A stretch of 16,689 bases of DNA from an uncultured Coriobacteriaceae bacterium (GTDB lineage: Bacteria; Actinomycetota; Coriobacteriia; Coriobacteriales; Atopobiaceae), in the NCBI GenBank assembly GCA_900544655.1, contig UQWE01000019.1, positions 1 through 16,689 of the forward strand, in the 5' to 3' direction. The translations under genes were made by a program, and so were the position numbers. Shown piece after piece: positions 1 to 6,372 of this stretch; position 1 is the first letter of the stretch; each line of letters opens with the position of its first letter. The notes under the pieces are model-generated. The model searched no databases and was not told where the DNA came from. It saw only the letters and a program-made list of their open reading frames with translations.

Positions 1-399
1 CAGCTGCGGGGCATCCTGATAGCGGCCAGGCTGACGAGACGCCGCAGGCCGCCCATCTCGAGAAGCGCTCCGCTTACGAGAAGAACCGCCCGTACGCGAA
101 GAGGTCACACCCGACGAATAGCCTCCGGCACGACGGTCGCGGGCATACGCATCTCCACGAGGGGCACGCGGATCGCTGGCGTAGCCACGAGCGCCGGTAC
201 CAGCCCCATAGCCCCCCGTCCTGTCATAGGCATCAGAGGAAGGCCTTTGACTGCGGTAGTCACCGGCAGGGCGCTGGCCACGGTAGCCTTCACCACTGGA
301 GCGCTGATACGAGTCATAACCACCGGCGCGCGAGTCGCGAGCGCGACGACAGTCGTCGCCGCGGCGCTGACCGCCGTAGGGATTCTGGTCATAGGACAT
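1..399 (-). CDS. Gly/Tyr/Arg/Ser-rich low-complexity protein, N-terminal part (cut by window edge)
   Basis: The frame starts at ATG 399 and stays open for 133 codons to base 1, so only the N-terminal part is seen. The protein begins MSYDQNPYGGQRRGDD and is dominated by Gly, Tyr, Arg, Ser, Asp and Gln, with recurring GGY, GYR, AYDR and QRP pieces. It shows no folded domain and no membrane segment in this part, so it looks intrinsically disordered. Towards the cut end it becomes Ser/Arg/Lys-rich. In Actinobacteria such tails often precede a membrane protein such as a LytR-type or kinase-type envelope protein, but nothing here proves that. It follows the PRC-barrel gene by 35 bases on the same strand and could be co-transcribed. 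The ribosome site is weak (only a GGA core about 9 bases before ATG). The reading frame is well supported by its amino-acid pattern; the function is not known. Confidence 0.6.
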   Translation of the reverse strand, partial: MSYDQNPYGGQRRGDDCRRARDSRAGGYDSYQRSSGEGYRGQRPAGDYRSQRPSSDAYDRTGGYGAGTGARGYASDPRAPRGDAYARDRRAGGYSSGVTSSRTGGSSRKRSASRDGRPAASRQPGRYQDAPQL

Positions 400-434
400 G
401 TCGGTTCCGTTCGCTCGGGAATGCGGGCATGCCG

Positions 435-1379
435 TTACTTGCTCGCGTCCTTGAACTCGCGCAGAAAGCCGGAAAACATGCCCTTGGTCTTGCCAAGCTG
501 CTCCCCAACGGCGCGAGCAGCCTTCTGACCATTATCGGACGCGGCCTTAGCTTGCGCTACCCCATTTCCGGCGGCTGCCGAAGCATCTCCTACAGCCGTG
601 TTTGCCGCAGCCTTGCCGGCCCGTGACGCGGCGTCCGCACCGGAAGCCTCCTGGAAGTCCTCCACCGCGCGCTGAACGCCAACCTTGGCCTTGCCAATCA
701 CTTTGCCAAGCCCGTGGCTTCCCTTGTCGACGGCGGCCGAGGCAGCGGCTCCGGCCTTGGAAGCAGCCTGCTTCGCACCCTCCTTGGCGGCCGCATACCC
801 CTCGCCCGCCTTGCCGGCGAGACCACCAGAAAGCTCGATTTTCGCAGCTTGGTCCTTCACGATCATGCGTCCGCGGTCATAGCGAATAACCCACGCCGCC
901 GGGATGTCAAAGGTGCCCACGAGTGAAGAAGCCGCGGAGCCCTCCTGGACACAGAAGCAATCGACCTCGCCCGTCTCCACGTCGACGCGGGCGTCCATGA
1001 CATAACCGAGAAACTTTCCGGACTCGCAGTAGACGTCCGCACCACCCCAGATGATGCAATGGTCGAGGTCAAGGCTCAGGCGCTTGCAGGCATCCTTGTC
1101 GAAGTCACCCTTCTCGCCGCGGCAGATGACGCCCGCGTCTACGAACTTGAGCGCATCAAGTGGAATGAAGCGGTCATCCCGCTTGACCATGCCCGCGATG
1201 TCCGGACGCTTGAGCATCACGCCAACGACGACGCGGCTATCCGCGGAGAAGACGAGGTTGTGCACCTTGCCGATCTTCTTGGGATCAGCCGGCTGGTCGT
1301 TCTTCCTCTGCTTCTTGGTTTGCTTTCCGTGCACGTAGACGCGTGAGCCCACGAGCTTGACCATCATCTGCTTTGCCAT
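435..1379 (-). CDS. PRC-barrel domain protein with Ala/Lys-rich C-terminal tail
   Basis: This 314-residue protein appears to hold two PRC-barrel-like beta domains (about residues 5-78 and 100-175). These are followed by about 130 residues very rich in Ala, Gly and Lys with repeated KAGAAA, GKAAA and AKAAS pieces, predicted helical and resembling LEA or histone-like tails. PRC-barrels occur in photosynthetic reaction centre H subunits, in RimM and in many uncharacterised bacterial proteins, where they bind partners. There is no signal peptide, so it is likely cytoplasmic. ATG 1379 was preferred over the TTG directly before it because a GGGGG ribosome site sits 5-6 bases upstream of the ATG. 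It lies downstream of the YtxH gene across a gap with a hairpin. The basic, Ala-rich tail could touch nucleic acid or the cell envelope; that is a guess. The specific role is unknown. Confidence 0.8.
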   Translation of the reverse strand: MAKQMMVKLVGSRVYVHGKQTKKQRKNDQPADPKKIGKVHNLVFSADSRVVVGVMLKRPDIAGMVKRDDRFIPLDALKFVDAGVICRGEKGDFDKDACKRLSLDLDHCIIWGGADVYCESGKFLGYVMDARVDVETGEVDCFCVQEGSAASSLVGTFDIPAAWVIRYDRGRMIVKDQAAKIELSGGLAGKAGEGYAAAKEGAKQAASKAGAAASAAVDKGSHGLGKVIGKAKVGVQRAVEDFQEASGADAASRAGKAAANTAVGDASAAAGNGVAQAKAASDNGQKAARAVGEQLGKTKGMFSGFLREFKDASK

Positions 1380-1427
1380 CAATACCCCCGGCTATCTATG
1401 GGCACGCCTGAGCCCAAGCACGCGACA

Positions 1428-1455
1428 GGGCGCCTGCGATTGACCGCCGGCGCCC
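1428..1455 (-). terminator. Hairpin downstream of the YtxH gene, possible weak terminator
   Basis: GGGCGCC at 1428-1434 pairs with GGCGCCC at 1449-1455 around a 14-base loop. It lies about 30 bases after the stop of the YtxH gene. No run of T follows on the minus strand, so termination would be incomplete or factor-dependent. It could equally be a leader structure of the PRC-barrel gene. Confidence 0.3.
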
Positions 1456-1483
1456 CGTATCTTCCTACTTCTATGACCGAGAC

Positions 1484-1927
1484 CTACTCCTCGGTGCCCT
1501 CGGCATCCTCAGCGATGTCCTCGACGCGGACGTCCGCAGCCTCGGCAGCAGGAGCCTGAGGAACGGCAGCGCCAACCTTCTCGGCGACATCAGACACGGC
1601 AGCGGTCACGTTGTCAGCGGCGACGGCAACGTTGTCGGAGATGGTGTTGCGAAGCTGGTCCATACGCTCGCGGGCAAGGTCGATCTTGGCACGGAGCTCG
1701 TCAGTCGTGGCGTCAACGGACGGACGAATGTTATTCAGGCGATTGGCAACGGCGTTGCCGCCCTTCTCGTAGGCGTCAGCGGCGGCGTCCCACGCGTCAT
1801 TCATGGCATCCGCAGCCATAGCGCGGCTCTCGGCACCAGAACGCGGAGCCAGCATCATGCCGGCAGCGGCACCCACCGCAGCACCAAAGACACTGCCAAG
1901 GACAAATCCAACTGCACCCTTGCTCAT
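1484..1927 (-). CDS. YtxH domain-containing protein
   Basis: A 147-residue protein. Residues 5-27 form a Gly/Ala-rich hydrophobic segment followed by APRSGAESR, the usual YtxH pattern of a small membrane-anchored segment and then an APxSGxExR turn. Residues 40-125 are predicted long amphipathic helix (for example LRAKIDLARERMDQLRN), likely coiled coil, and the end is acidic (EDIAEDAEGTEE). YtxH proteins are associated with general stress and the cell envelope in Firmicutes and Actinobacteria, but their molecular role is not established. The start is clear: AAGGAGG lies 5 bases before ATG 1927. A TATAAT box 60 bases upstream suggests its own promoter inside the end of the preceding gene's region. 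Confidence 0.85.
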   Translation of the reverse strand: MSKGAVGFVLGSVFGAAVGAAAGMMLAPRSGAESRAMAADAMNDAWDAAADAYEKGGNAVANRLNNIRPSVDATTDELRAKIDLARERMDQLRNTISDNVAVAADNVTAAVSDVAEKVGAAVPQAPAAEAADVRVEDIAEDAEGTEE

Positions 1928-1986
1928 TATTGCCTCCTTAGGCGCTCCGCATACGCGGACGCACGGCTATTCGGTCGTTGTAGGCG

Positions 1987-1992
1987 ATTATA
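1987..1992 (-). promoter_or_regulatory. Candidate -10 box (TATAAT) for the YtxH gene
   Basis: The minus strand reads TATAAT exactly at these bases, 60 bases before the YtxH start and just past the stop of the upstream gene. No good TTGACA-like -35 is seen at the usual distance. A small hairpin (TCCGC, GTAT, GCGGA) lies in the leader between it and the ribosome site. Confidence 0.4.
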
Positions 1993-2005
1993 CCCACGCA
2001 GGCGG

Positions 2006-2602
2006 TTATGCTTCCTCGTTCTCGGTAGACGCGGTATCAGCACAATCGCCCTCTTGATCGACGACGCTCTCACGCTCAGCAGCATCCTTGGCGGCAGCAT
2101 CCTCCGCGGCCTCGCGGCTAGCGATCTCCTCGGCGTGCTCCACGAGCTCACGAATGCCGGAGACGATAGCGTCCACGTCAGGCTTAGGGTCAACCGCACC
2201 CGCATAGGCCCACTGCAAGATCCACGCCGCACTCGAAAGAGCGGAGGCAACGAGGACGTCATCCGGACAGGAAAGCTGCACGTCATAGGTGCGAGGCTCG
2301 CCCGTGACCTCCCAAGTACGGCCGCACGAGATGTCACCGGCGAGGCCGGTGCGAGCGATGAGCTCGATGGTCACGTGCTCAAGCAGGTGGGCGACCTCGG
2401 TGGCACCCATGGCCTCTTTGAAGGTCTCCCCCGCGTCACCAAGGCACGCGTGATCGATAATCTCCGGCAGGAGGTTATAGACGTGGGTGGTACCGATCAG
2501 GTCTTCGTCCGTGGTGAGCGGGCCACCGTTGGCGATGCGCACGCGGGCCGTGAAATGCTGCGGCGAAACCGCAACGCGCTTGATTTCGATGAGCTGAGCC
2601 AT
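2006..2602 (-). CDS. Stand-alone protein resembling the cyanophycin synthetase N-terminal domain
   Basis: The 198-residue protein aligns, from memory, along the N domain of cyanophycin synthetase CphA. LPEIIDHAC matches LPSLVEHFC, the AHLLEHVTIEL stretch matches GHIVEHVALEL, and GRTWEV matches GRTRET. CphA then continues with an ATP-grasp and a Mur-ligase domain, which are both absent here. The HxxEH pattern (HLLEH, about residues 72-76, followed by an EL) is conserved; in some CphA N domains it is reported to form a metallopeptidase-like site. The C-terminal 50 residues are Ala/Glu/Asp-rich and probably disordered. ATG 2602 is chosen because GGAGGG lies about 9 bases before it; an in-frame ATG at 2644 has no ribosome site. 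A CGCGCC/GGCGCG hairpin (2623-2639) sits in the leader. No cyanophycin polymer gene is nearby, so the substrate is unknown. Confidence 0.7.
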   Translation of the reverse strand: MAQLIEIKRVAVSPQHFTARVRIANGGPLTTDEDLIGTTHVYNLLPEIIDHACLGDAGETFKEAMGATEVAHLLEHVTIELIARTGLAGDISCGRTWEVTGEPRTYDVQLSCPDDVLVASALSSAAWILQWAYAGAVDPKPDVDAIVSGIRELVEHAEEIASREAAEDAAAKDAAERESVVDQEGDCADTASTENEEA

Positions 2603-2660
2603 GCTTTGGTTCCCTCCGTTGTCGCGCCCCTGCGGCGCGCCCATGCTGCAATGGTAGCCG

Positions 2661-2696
2661 ATAAAAAGACATCCGCCCGACGGCGTCAGGCGGATG
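2661..2696 (-). terminator. Rho-independent terminator of the RlpA-like gene
   Basis: On the minus strand CATCCGCC (2696-2689) pairs with GGCGGATG (2677-2670) around an 11-base loop and is followed by TCTTTTTAT. It lies about 60 bases after the stop of the RlpA-like gene. Confidence 0.85.
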
Positions 2697-2756
2697 GCAT
2701 GGATTAATGACTCTTATGTGGCCGACGGGCAGAAAGAACCCCCGGCGCCCTCTCCC

Positions 2757-3461
2757 CTACAGGAAACGATAGCTGACGGTGCGAACGCCCCAGTTATCCG
2801 TGGAGGTTGCGCCAAAAGCGCGCCAAACGCCACCTGCGAGGTCAAGATCGCGACCGAGAGGAGCGAAGCCGCCCGTATCGGTGACCTTGGCGGTGACGGT
2901 CATGCCGTTGTAATAGATCTCGACCGTGCGGCCGAGAAGATAGGAGCGGCTGGAAGGAACAGCGACAGTCATGCTGTCCTCGGTAAGCTTAGCGCCGGAG
3001 GCCGTGGCATCATAGCCATCGTTGCAGGCAAGCGTGTATGCGGAAGCGGTGCCCTGCTGCCAGCCTTCGTCGCGGGTGACAACGACGTTGTCACCGTCCA
3101 TGACGACGCCGGCGGAGACAGACCCGGCCTCAGAAGGGCCAATGGTCTTAACCACGTAGCCGGTACGCGTGGAAGAGCTGGTGAGATCAGTGGCGACGGG
3201 GGTCTCCGCCTCAGCGAACTTGCCCGCGGCATCACTGGAGAGCTGCGCCGTCGAGGATAGGTCGCCAACTCCGATAGCCGCTACGTCATCAGTGCCAATC
3301 GTCGCGCGGGCGGGGCCAACGTGAGTGACGGCAAAGACGACGGCCACCATGATTGCAACGCCCAACGTCACCGTGAGCGGCACGACCCTAAAGCGCCTCG
3401 TCTTATTCACGCGTTTTGCCAAGCGCGCCCTCCGCCTCGGGGGAGCTCGAAAGAACAGCAT
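2757..3461 (-). CDS. RlpA-like double-psi beta-barrel protein, membrane anchored
   Basis: 234 residues. A basic N-terminus (RRRARLAKRVNKTRR) is followed by one hydrophobic segment at about 27-47, a signal anchor, so the rest should be outside the cell. The C-terminal half follows the RlpA/expansin fold pattern: GTASAYT near 137, TASGAKL, LLGRTVEIYYNG, then KVTDTGGF and RDLDLAGGVWRAFG near the end. In RlpA the corresponding stretch is VNDRGPF with an Asp important in lytic transglycosylases of this fold; the Asp is kept but the context is DTGGF instead of DRGPF. A role in cell-wall binding or cleavage is likely but not proven. Residues 50-130 are Ser/Thr/Ala-rich linker. The start is the least certain part: ATG 3461 has only a weak CAGGG ribosome site. 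The gene is monocistronic, with its own terminator at 2661-2696. Confidence 0.8.
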   Translation of the reverse strand: MLFFRAPPRRRARLAKRVNKTRRFRVVPLTVTLGVAIMVAVVFAVTHVGPARATIGTDDVAAIGVGDLSSTAQLSSDAAGKFAEAETPVATDLTSSSTRTGYVVKTIGPSEAGSVSAGVVMDGDNVVVTRDEGWQQGTASAYTLACNDGYDATASGAKLTEDSMTVAVPSSRSYLLGRTVEIYYNGMTVTAKVTDTGGFAPLGRDLDLAGGVWRAFGATSTDNWGVRTVSYRFL

Positions 3462-3507
3462 CCCTGCGTATGGTCGAGGCGTGGTCGTGTTTGATGTTCA
3501 ATACCCC

Positions 3508-3553
3508 GATGCTGCAGCATCCGGCTGCAAGCTTTGATGTCCGCATGCGACAT
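3508..3553. promoter_or_regulatory. Two inverted repeats upstream of the RlpA-like gene
   Basis: GATGCTGCAGCATC at 3508-3521 is a perfect 14-bp palindrome. GATGTC (3535-3540, its last C being base 3541 at the edge of counting) and GACATC (ending near 3554) form a second inverted repeat around CGCATGC. Both lie 47-95 bases before the start codon, where a promoter is expected, and could be operator sites. No clear -35/-10 pair was found. Confidence 0.35.
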
Positions 3554-3582
3554 CAGGAGGCCATTTTATCCTAAACATGCAA

Positions 3583-3612
3583 GGTGCCGCCCGCCCGCCG
3601 GCGAACGGCACC
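3583..3612 (-). terminator. Hairpin downstream of the CNNM transporter gene
   Basis: GGTGCCG (3583-3589) pairs with CGGCACC (3606-3612). It lies about 90 bases after the stop of the transporter gene. On the minus strand it is followed by TTGCATGTTT, a poor U tract; on the plus strand by CGTTTTAT. It is a likely but not ideal terminator. Confidence 0.5.
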
Positions 3613-3702
3613 CGTTTTATGAAGCGTTAATGAAGAACGCCCATGAATCCGCAGGTCACGGGCTTATACATTTGTTCACCGATTCTATGCGCCATCAAGC
3701 GG

Positions 3703-5025
3703 CTAGTCCTCCTCGGCCTCTTCCTCATCATCCTCGGCGGGAGCCTCCGGCGCGGTCACGCGGAGAAGCGCGATGCGGCGGCCACGCAGGGACTGAACGC
3801 GGAAGGTATAGCCGTCGACGGTGAAGACCTCACCGGGGCTGGGCACGGAGTCCGCAAGGTCGAGCACGAAGCCGGCGACGGTCTCGAACTCGTCCGAGTC
3901 AGGGATGGGCCAGCCCAGGTCGCGCGCGTCATCGATCGAGAAGCGACCGTCAACCAGCCACTCTCGCTCGGACAGGCGCGTGAGGTACTTGTTGTCCGGA
4001 TCGAACTCGTCCTCAATCTCGCCCACGACCTCCTCGACGATGTCTTCGATCGTGATGACGCCGGCGGTTCCGCCGTACTCGTCCACGACGATGGCCATCT
4101 GGTCATGGCTGCTCTGCATCTCCGAGAGAAGCGGGATGATGTCCTTCGTGTCCGGCACGAAGATCGGGGCACGGACGTAGGCACCCACGGGACGGTCCGC
4201 CTCGTCCTTGTCGACGATGGGCGCGAGAAGATCCTTGATGTGGGCGATGCCCACGATGCGGTCGACATCCTCGTGGTAGACGGGGATGCGGGAATAGCCG
4301 GTGCGGCGCATGAGCCTGAGAACGTCAGACAGGGTCTCGGTGTCCTCGACGGCAGTGAGGTCAACGCGCGGGACCATGACCTCGCGGGCGATGGTATCGC
4401 CGAGGTCGAAGATCTCGTGGATCATAGACTTCTCTTTGTCAGAGAGGTCGTCCGCATCCGTCACCATGTAGCGAATCTCCTCTTCGGAGACATCCTGACG
4501 GTCGTCGGCGGACTTGATGCCCAAGATCGTGGAGAGGCCGTCCGAGGACTTGGCGGTGAGCCACACGAGGGGTGCGACCACCTTGGAGAACGTACGCAGG
4601 AAGGGCGCGACGCTCTTCGAAACCTCCTCCGCGTTAGCAAGCGCGATGCGCTTGGGAACGAGCTCGCCCATCACGACGGAAACGTAGGACACGATCACCG
4701 TGATGGCGATCGGCGCGATGGCCCTCGTAGGGGCAGCGGGCGCGCCGAGGGAGATGAGCCACGACGCCAGCGGGTCAGACAGCGTGGTGGATGCGACCAT
4801 CGCGGAGAAGAACCCCACGAGCGTGATGGCGACCTGAATCGCCGCGAGGAACTGGCTGGAATCGCCCGAAAGCTCGAGCGCCACCTTCGCCTTACGGTCC
4901 CCCTCGTCAGCATCATGCTCCAACATGGCGCGCTTCGCGGCGACGAGCGCCGCCTCTGACATGGAGAAATAACCGTTCGCGAGCGTGAGGAGCAGCGTGA
5001 GGATGATGCTGAGTGCTACACCCAC
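3703..5025 (-). CDS. CNNM/CorC-family transporter with CBS pair and CorC_HlyC domain (hemolysin family)
   Basis: A 440-residue membrane protein. The CNNM transmembrane domain covers about 1-175, with hydrophobic segments near 4-22, 60-80, 100-122 and 145-160 and the family pattern SMSEAAL near the start and GELVPKRIA near 118-126. A CBS pair follows: EVMVPRVDLTAVE to HIKDLLA (about 213-270) and the second one through DEYGGTAGVITIEDIVEEVVGEI (about 285-340). The CorC_HlyC domain ends the protein (about 350-425), with an acidic tail. Family members move or sense Mg2+ and related cations; the hemolysin name is historical. The start is GTG 5025, supported by GGGGGAGG 7 bases upstream. The gene stands alone, with a long structured leader described separately. 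Function as a Mg2+ or Co2+ exporter is inferred from the family only. Confidence 0.93.
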   Translation of the reverse strand: MGVALSIILTLLLTLANGYFSMSEAALVAAKRAMLEHDADEGDRKAKVALELSGDSSQFLAAIQVAITLVGFFSAMVASTTLSDPLASWLISLGAPAAPTRAIAPIAITVIVSYVSVVMGELVPKRIALANAEEVSKSVAPFLRTFSKVVAPLVWLTAKSSDGLSTILGIKSADDRQDVSEEEIRYMVTDADDLSDKEKSMIHEIFDLGDTIAREVMVPRVDLTAVEDTETLSDVLRLMRRTGYSRIPVYHEDVDRIVGIAHIKDLLAPIVDKDEADRPVGAYVRAPIFVPDTKDIIPLLSEMQSSHDQMAIVVDEYGGTAGVITIEDIVEEVVGEIEDEFDPDNKYLTRLSEREWLVDGRFSIDDARDLGWPIPDSDEFETVAGFVLDLADSVPSPGEVFTVDGYTFRVQSLRGRRIALLRVTAPEAPAEDDEEEAEED

Positions 5026-5108
5026 GATCCCACCTCCCCCAAGCTGGAGGTTTGGCAGGAAAGGGAGCTGCTACTGTGGTAGTCTCCGGTGTCACTCTTG
5101 GCGTTCAT
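5016..5108 (-). CDS. 30-codon upstream reading frame overlapping the transporter start
   Basis: A short frame runs from ATG 5108 to TAG 5016 and begins MNAKSDTGDYHSSSS. A GGAG ribosome site sits 3 bases before its ATG, which is close. Its end contains the ribosome site of the CNNM transporter gene, and its stop overlaps that gene's GTG start by 10 bases. Such an arrangement can couple translation of the two frames or make the short frame a leader peptide. There is no recognisable domain and it may not be translated. Confidence 0.3.
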   Translation of the reverse strand: MNAKSDTGDYHSSSSLSCQTSSLGEVGSWV

Positions 5109-5128
5109 GGGCTCCTCGCTCTTAATTC

Positions 5129-5167
5129 GCCGGACGCCTCCGGCAGGTGCCGGGTCCGTCCCGGCAC
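5129..5167 (-). promoter_or_regulatory. Tandem stem-loops in the leader of the CNNM transporter gene
   Basis: Two adjacent perfect stems: GTGCCGGG/CCCGGCAC (5147-5154 with 5160-5167, 5-base loop) and GCCGG/CCGGC (5129-5133 with 5140-5144, 6-base loop). They lie between the candidate promoter at 5199 and the upstream short frame. No T run follows, so they are not plain terminators. A cation-sensing or attenuating leader is possible; I do not recognise a known Mg2+ riboswitch here. Confidence 0.4.
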
Positions 5168-5198
5168 TTATACCAGCAACGGCCAGCACAGTTCTTCT

Positions 5199-5204
5199 AG
5201 TATA
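5199..5204 (-). promoter_or_regulatory. Candidate -10 box (TATACT) for the CNNM transporter gene
   Basis: TATACT on the minus strand, about 175 bases before the GTG start. No strong -35 is visible at 17 bases. It would give a leader of about 165 nt that includes both stem-loops and the short frame. Confidence 0.35.
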
Positions 5205-5451
5205 CCCGGAGGAAGACGGTGCGCGACATGTACCGATGGTAAACAATATGCGATGGTTTGCTGTTTATGTCCGCTCATATCTATTTTGATTTGTATTTGT
5301 AATGTGATGATATGGCGGTAAGAGGTTAATACCGTACCGTTCGCAGATGTTATGTTGCGTCACATTCATAAATGTTCTGACATATTAACTAAGCAAGATC
5401 TATGCAGCCGGAGCTGCGCCCCAAACATCCCAACGTCAGAAAGGAGCCGTC
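5205..5451. other. Divergent intergenic region between the transporter and first aldolase genes
   Basis: AT-rich compared with its surroundings. It holds the operator-like site at 5372-5383, an inverted repeat CGGTA/TACCG around 5316-5334, and isolated TGTGA and TCACA half sites near 5304 and 5360. No gene or terminator was found. Because the deoC start is at 5452, promoter elements for it should lie in 5340-5410, but no clear consensus pair was seen. Confidence 0.5.
5372..5383 (+). promoter_or_regulatory. Operator-like motif ATGTTCTGACAT upstream of the first deoC
   Basis: The 12-mer ATGTTCTGACAT lies 68 bases before the aldolase start. The same motif with one free position (ATGTNCTGACAT) occurs upstream of the EIIA gene and, with one mismatch, upstream of the second deoC. 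A site for the local GntR-type regulator is the simplest reading. Confidence 0.5.
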
Positions 5452-6180
5452 ATGGCACGCTGGACCATTGACGACCTCGCAAGGCTCGTCGACCACACCA
5501 ACATCCACGCAGACGCTACCGAGGAGGATCTGGCCAAACTCTGCGACGAAGCCAAGGCTTACCACTTTAAGATGGTCGCCATCAACCAGGGGCCCGTTAA
5601 GTTCTGCTCTGAGCGCCTCAGGGGCACCGACATCGACACTGGCGCGGCCATCTCCTTCCCGCTTGGCCAGACCTCCATTGCCTCCAAGGTTTTCGAGACC
5701 AAGGACGCCCTTGCCAACGGCGCGAACGAGATTGACTACGTGGTAAACCTCACTCAGGTCAAGGCTGGTAACTGGGCCTACGTCGAGAACGAGATGACCC
5801 AGATTGTCGGCGCCTGCCAGGAGGCGCGTGAGGCCACGGGGCTGCCCATCCCCTGCAAGGTCATCCTCGAGACCTGCCTGCTCACAGATGACGAGAAGGT
5901 CAAAATCTGCGAGATTGCCACACGAGTGAAGCCCACGTTCGTCAAGACGAGCACCGGCTGCTCCACCGGTGGCGCCACGGTCGAGGACGTCAAGCTCATG
6001 AAGGCCACCGTCGGCGACGCCGTGCAGGTCAAGGCCTCGGGCGGCATCCGCGACGCCGACACATTCCTTGACATGGTCAGGGCCGGAGCCACGCGTATCG
6101 GCTGCTCGGCGGGCATCCCCATCATCAACGAGATTAGCCGCCGCTTCGAAGAGCAGGGCATCGACTCCATCGACCTGTAG
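5452..6180 (+). CDS. deoC: Deoxyribose-phosphate aldolase family protein, copy 1
   Basis: 242 residues, a class I aldolase TIM barrel of the usual DERA length. DERA cleaves 2-deoxyribose 5-phosphate to glyceraldehyde 3-phosphate and acetaldehyde through a Schiff-base lysine. The Schiff-base motif FVKTSTG is present near 161-167, and the second lysine in VKASGGIRD near 195-203. EIDYVVN keeps the active-site Asp. Two places differ from ordinary DERA: the conserved CVNP loop reads VAINQ (about 42-46), and the phosphate-binding GASSG reads GCSAG. The protein is about 77% identical (by hand) to the copy at 12227. The start is ATG 5452 with AAGGAG 5-6 bases before it. The gene is followed directly by a terminator, so it is monocistronic. 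DERA activity is likely, but the altered loop leaves room for another ketose or deoxy-sugar phosphate substrate. Confidence 0.9.
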   Translation: MARWTIDDLARLVDHTNIHADATEEDLAKLCDEAKAYHFKMVAINQGPVKFCSERLRGTDIDTGAAISFPLGQTSIASKVFETKDALANGANEIDYVVNLTQVKAGNWAYVENEMTQIVGACQEAREATGLPIPCKVILETCLLTDDEKVKICEIATRVKPTFVKTSTGCSTGGATVEDVKLMKATVGDAVQVKASGGIRDADTFLDMVRAGATRIGCSAGIPIINEISRRFEEQGIDSIDL

Positions 6181-6213
6181 CGTCACGCCAATATATCTGC
6201 ATCTACTCATAGC

Positions 6214-6260
6214 GGGGCGCCCACCGGAAAACACTGTTCCGACGGGCGCCTCGTATTTGT
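6214..6260 (+). terminator. Terminator of the first deoC gene
   Basis: GGCGCCC (6216-6222) pairs with GGGCGCC (6244-6250). Inside it GGAA pairs with TTCC, and the stem is followed by TCGTATTTGTT. It starts about 35 bases after the stop codon. The following 110 bases up to the gntR stop hold nothing else that I can identify. Confidence 0.75.
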
Positions 6261-6372
6261 TATGGCATTAGCAGCAGATTCTTCCAGATCGCCATGTGCC
6301 CTGGCTCGCCGTAATCTTCGCCTCGCGCAGTGTTCCGCCTTTGCGGCGCGTGGGGAGCCACCAGCCGCGTTT

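Noticed and set aside
105..392. A 95-codon minus-strand frame overlapping the Gly/Tyr/Arg-rich gene
   Set aside because: It is another frame of the same stretch; the frame starting at 399 runs to the window edge and has coherent low-complexity composition.
3643..4959. A 438-codon open frame on the plus strand opposite the transporter gene
   Set aside because: It is a high-GC antisense shadow of the CNNM gene, with no domain, and the opposite strand gives a full family match with a good ribosome site.
5300..5365. Possible CRP-type site from TGTGA (5304) and TCACA (5360)
   Set aside because: The two half sites are more than 50 bases apart, far from the spacing a single CRP dimer needs.
5389..6234. 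Long antisense frames opposite both aldolase genes (also 12182-12967)
   Set aside because: They resemble each other only because the aldolases on the other strand are homologous; codon bias alone keeps them open.
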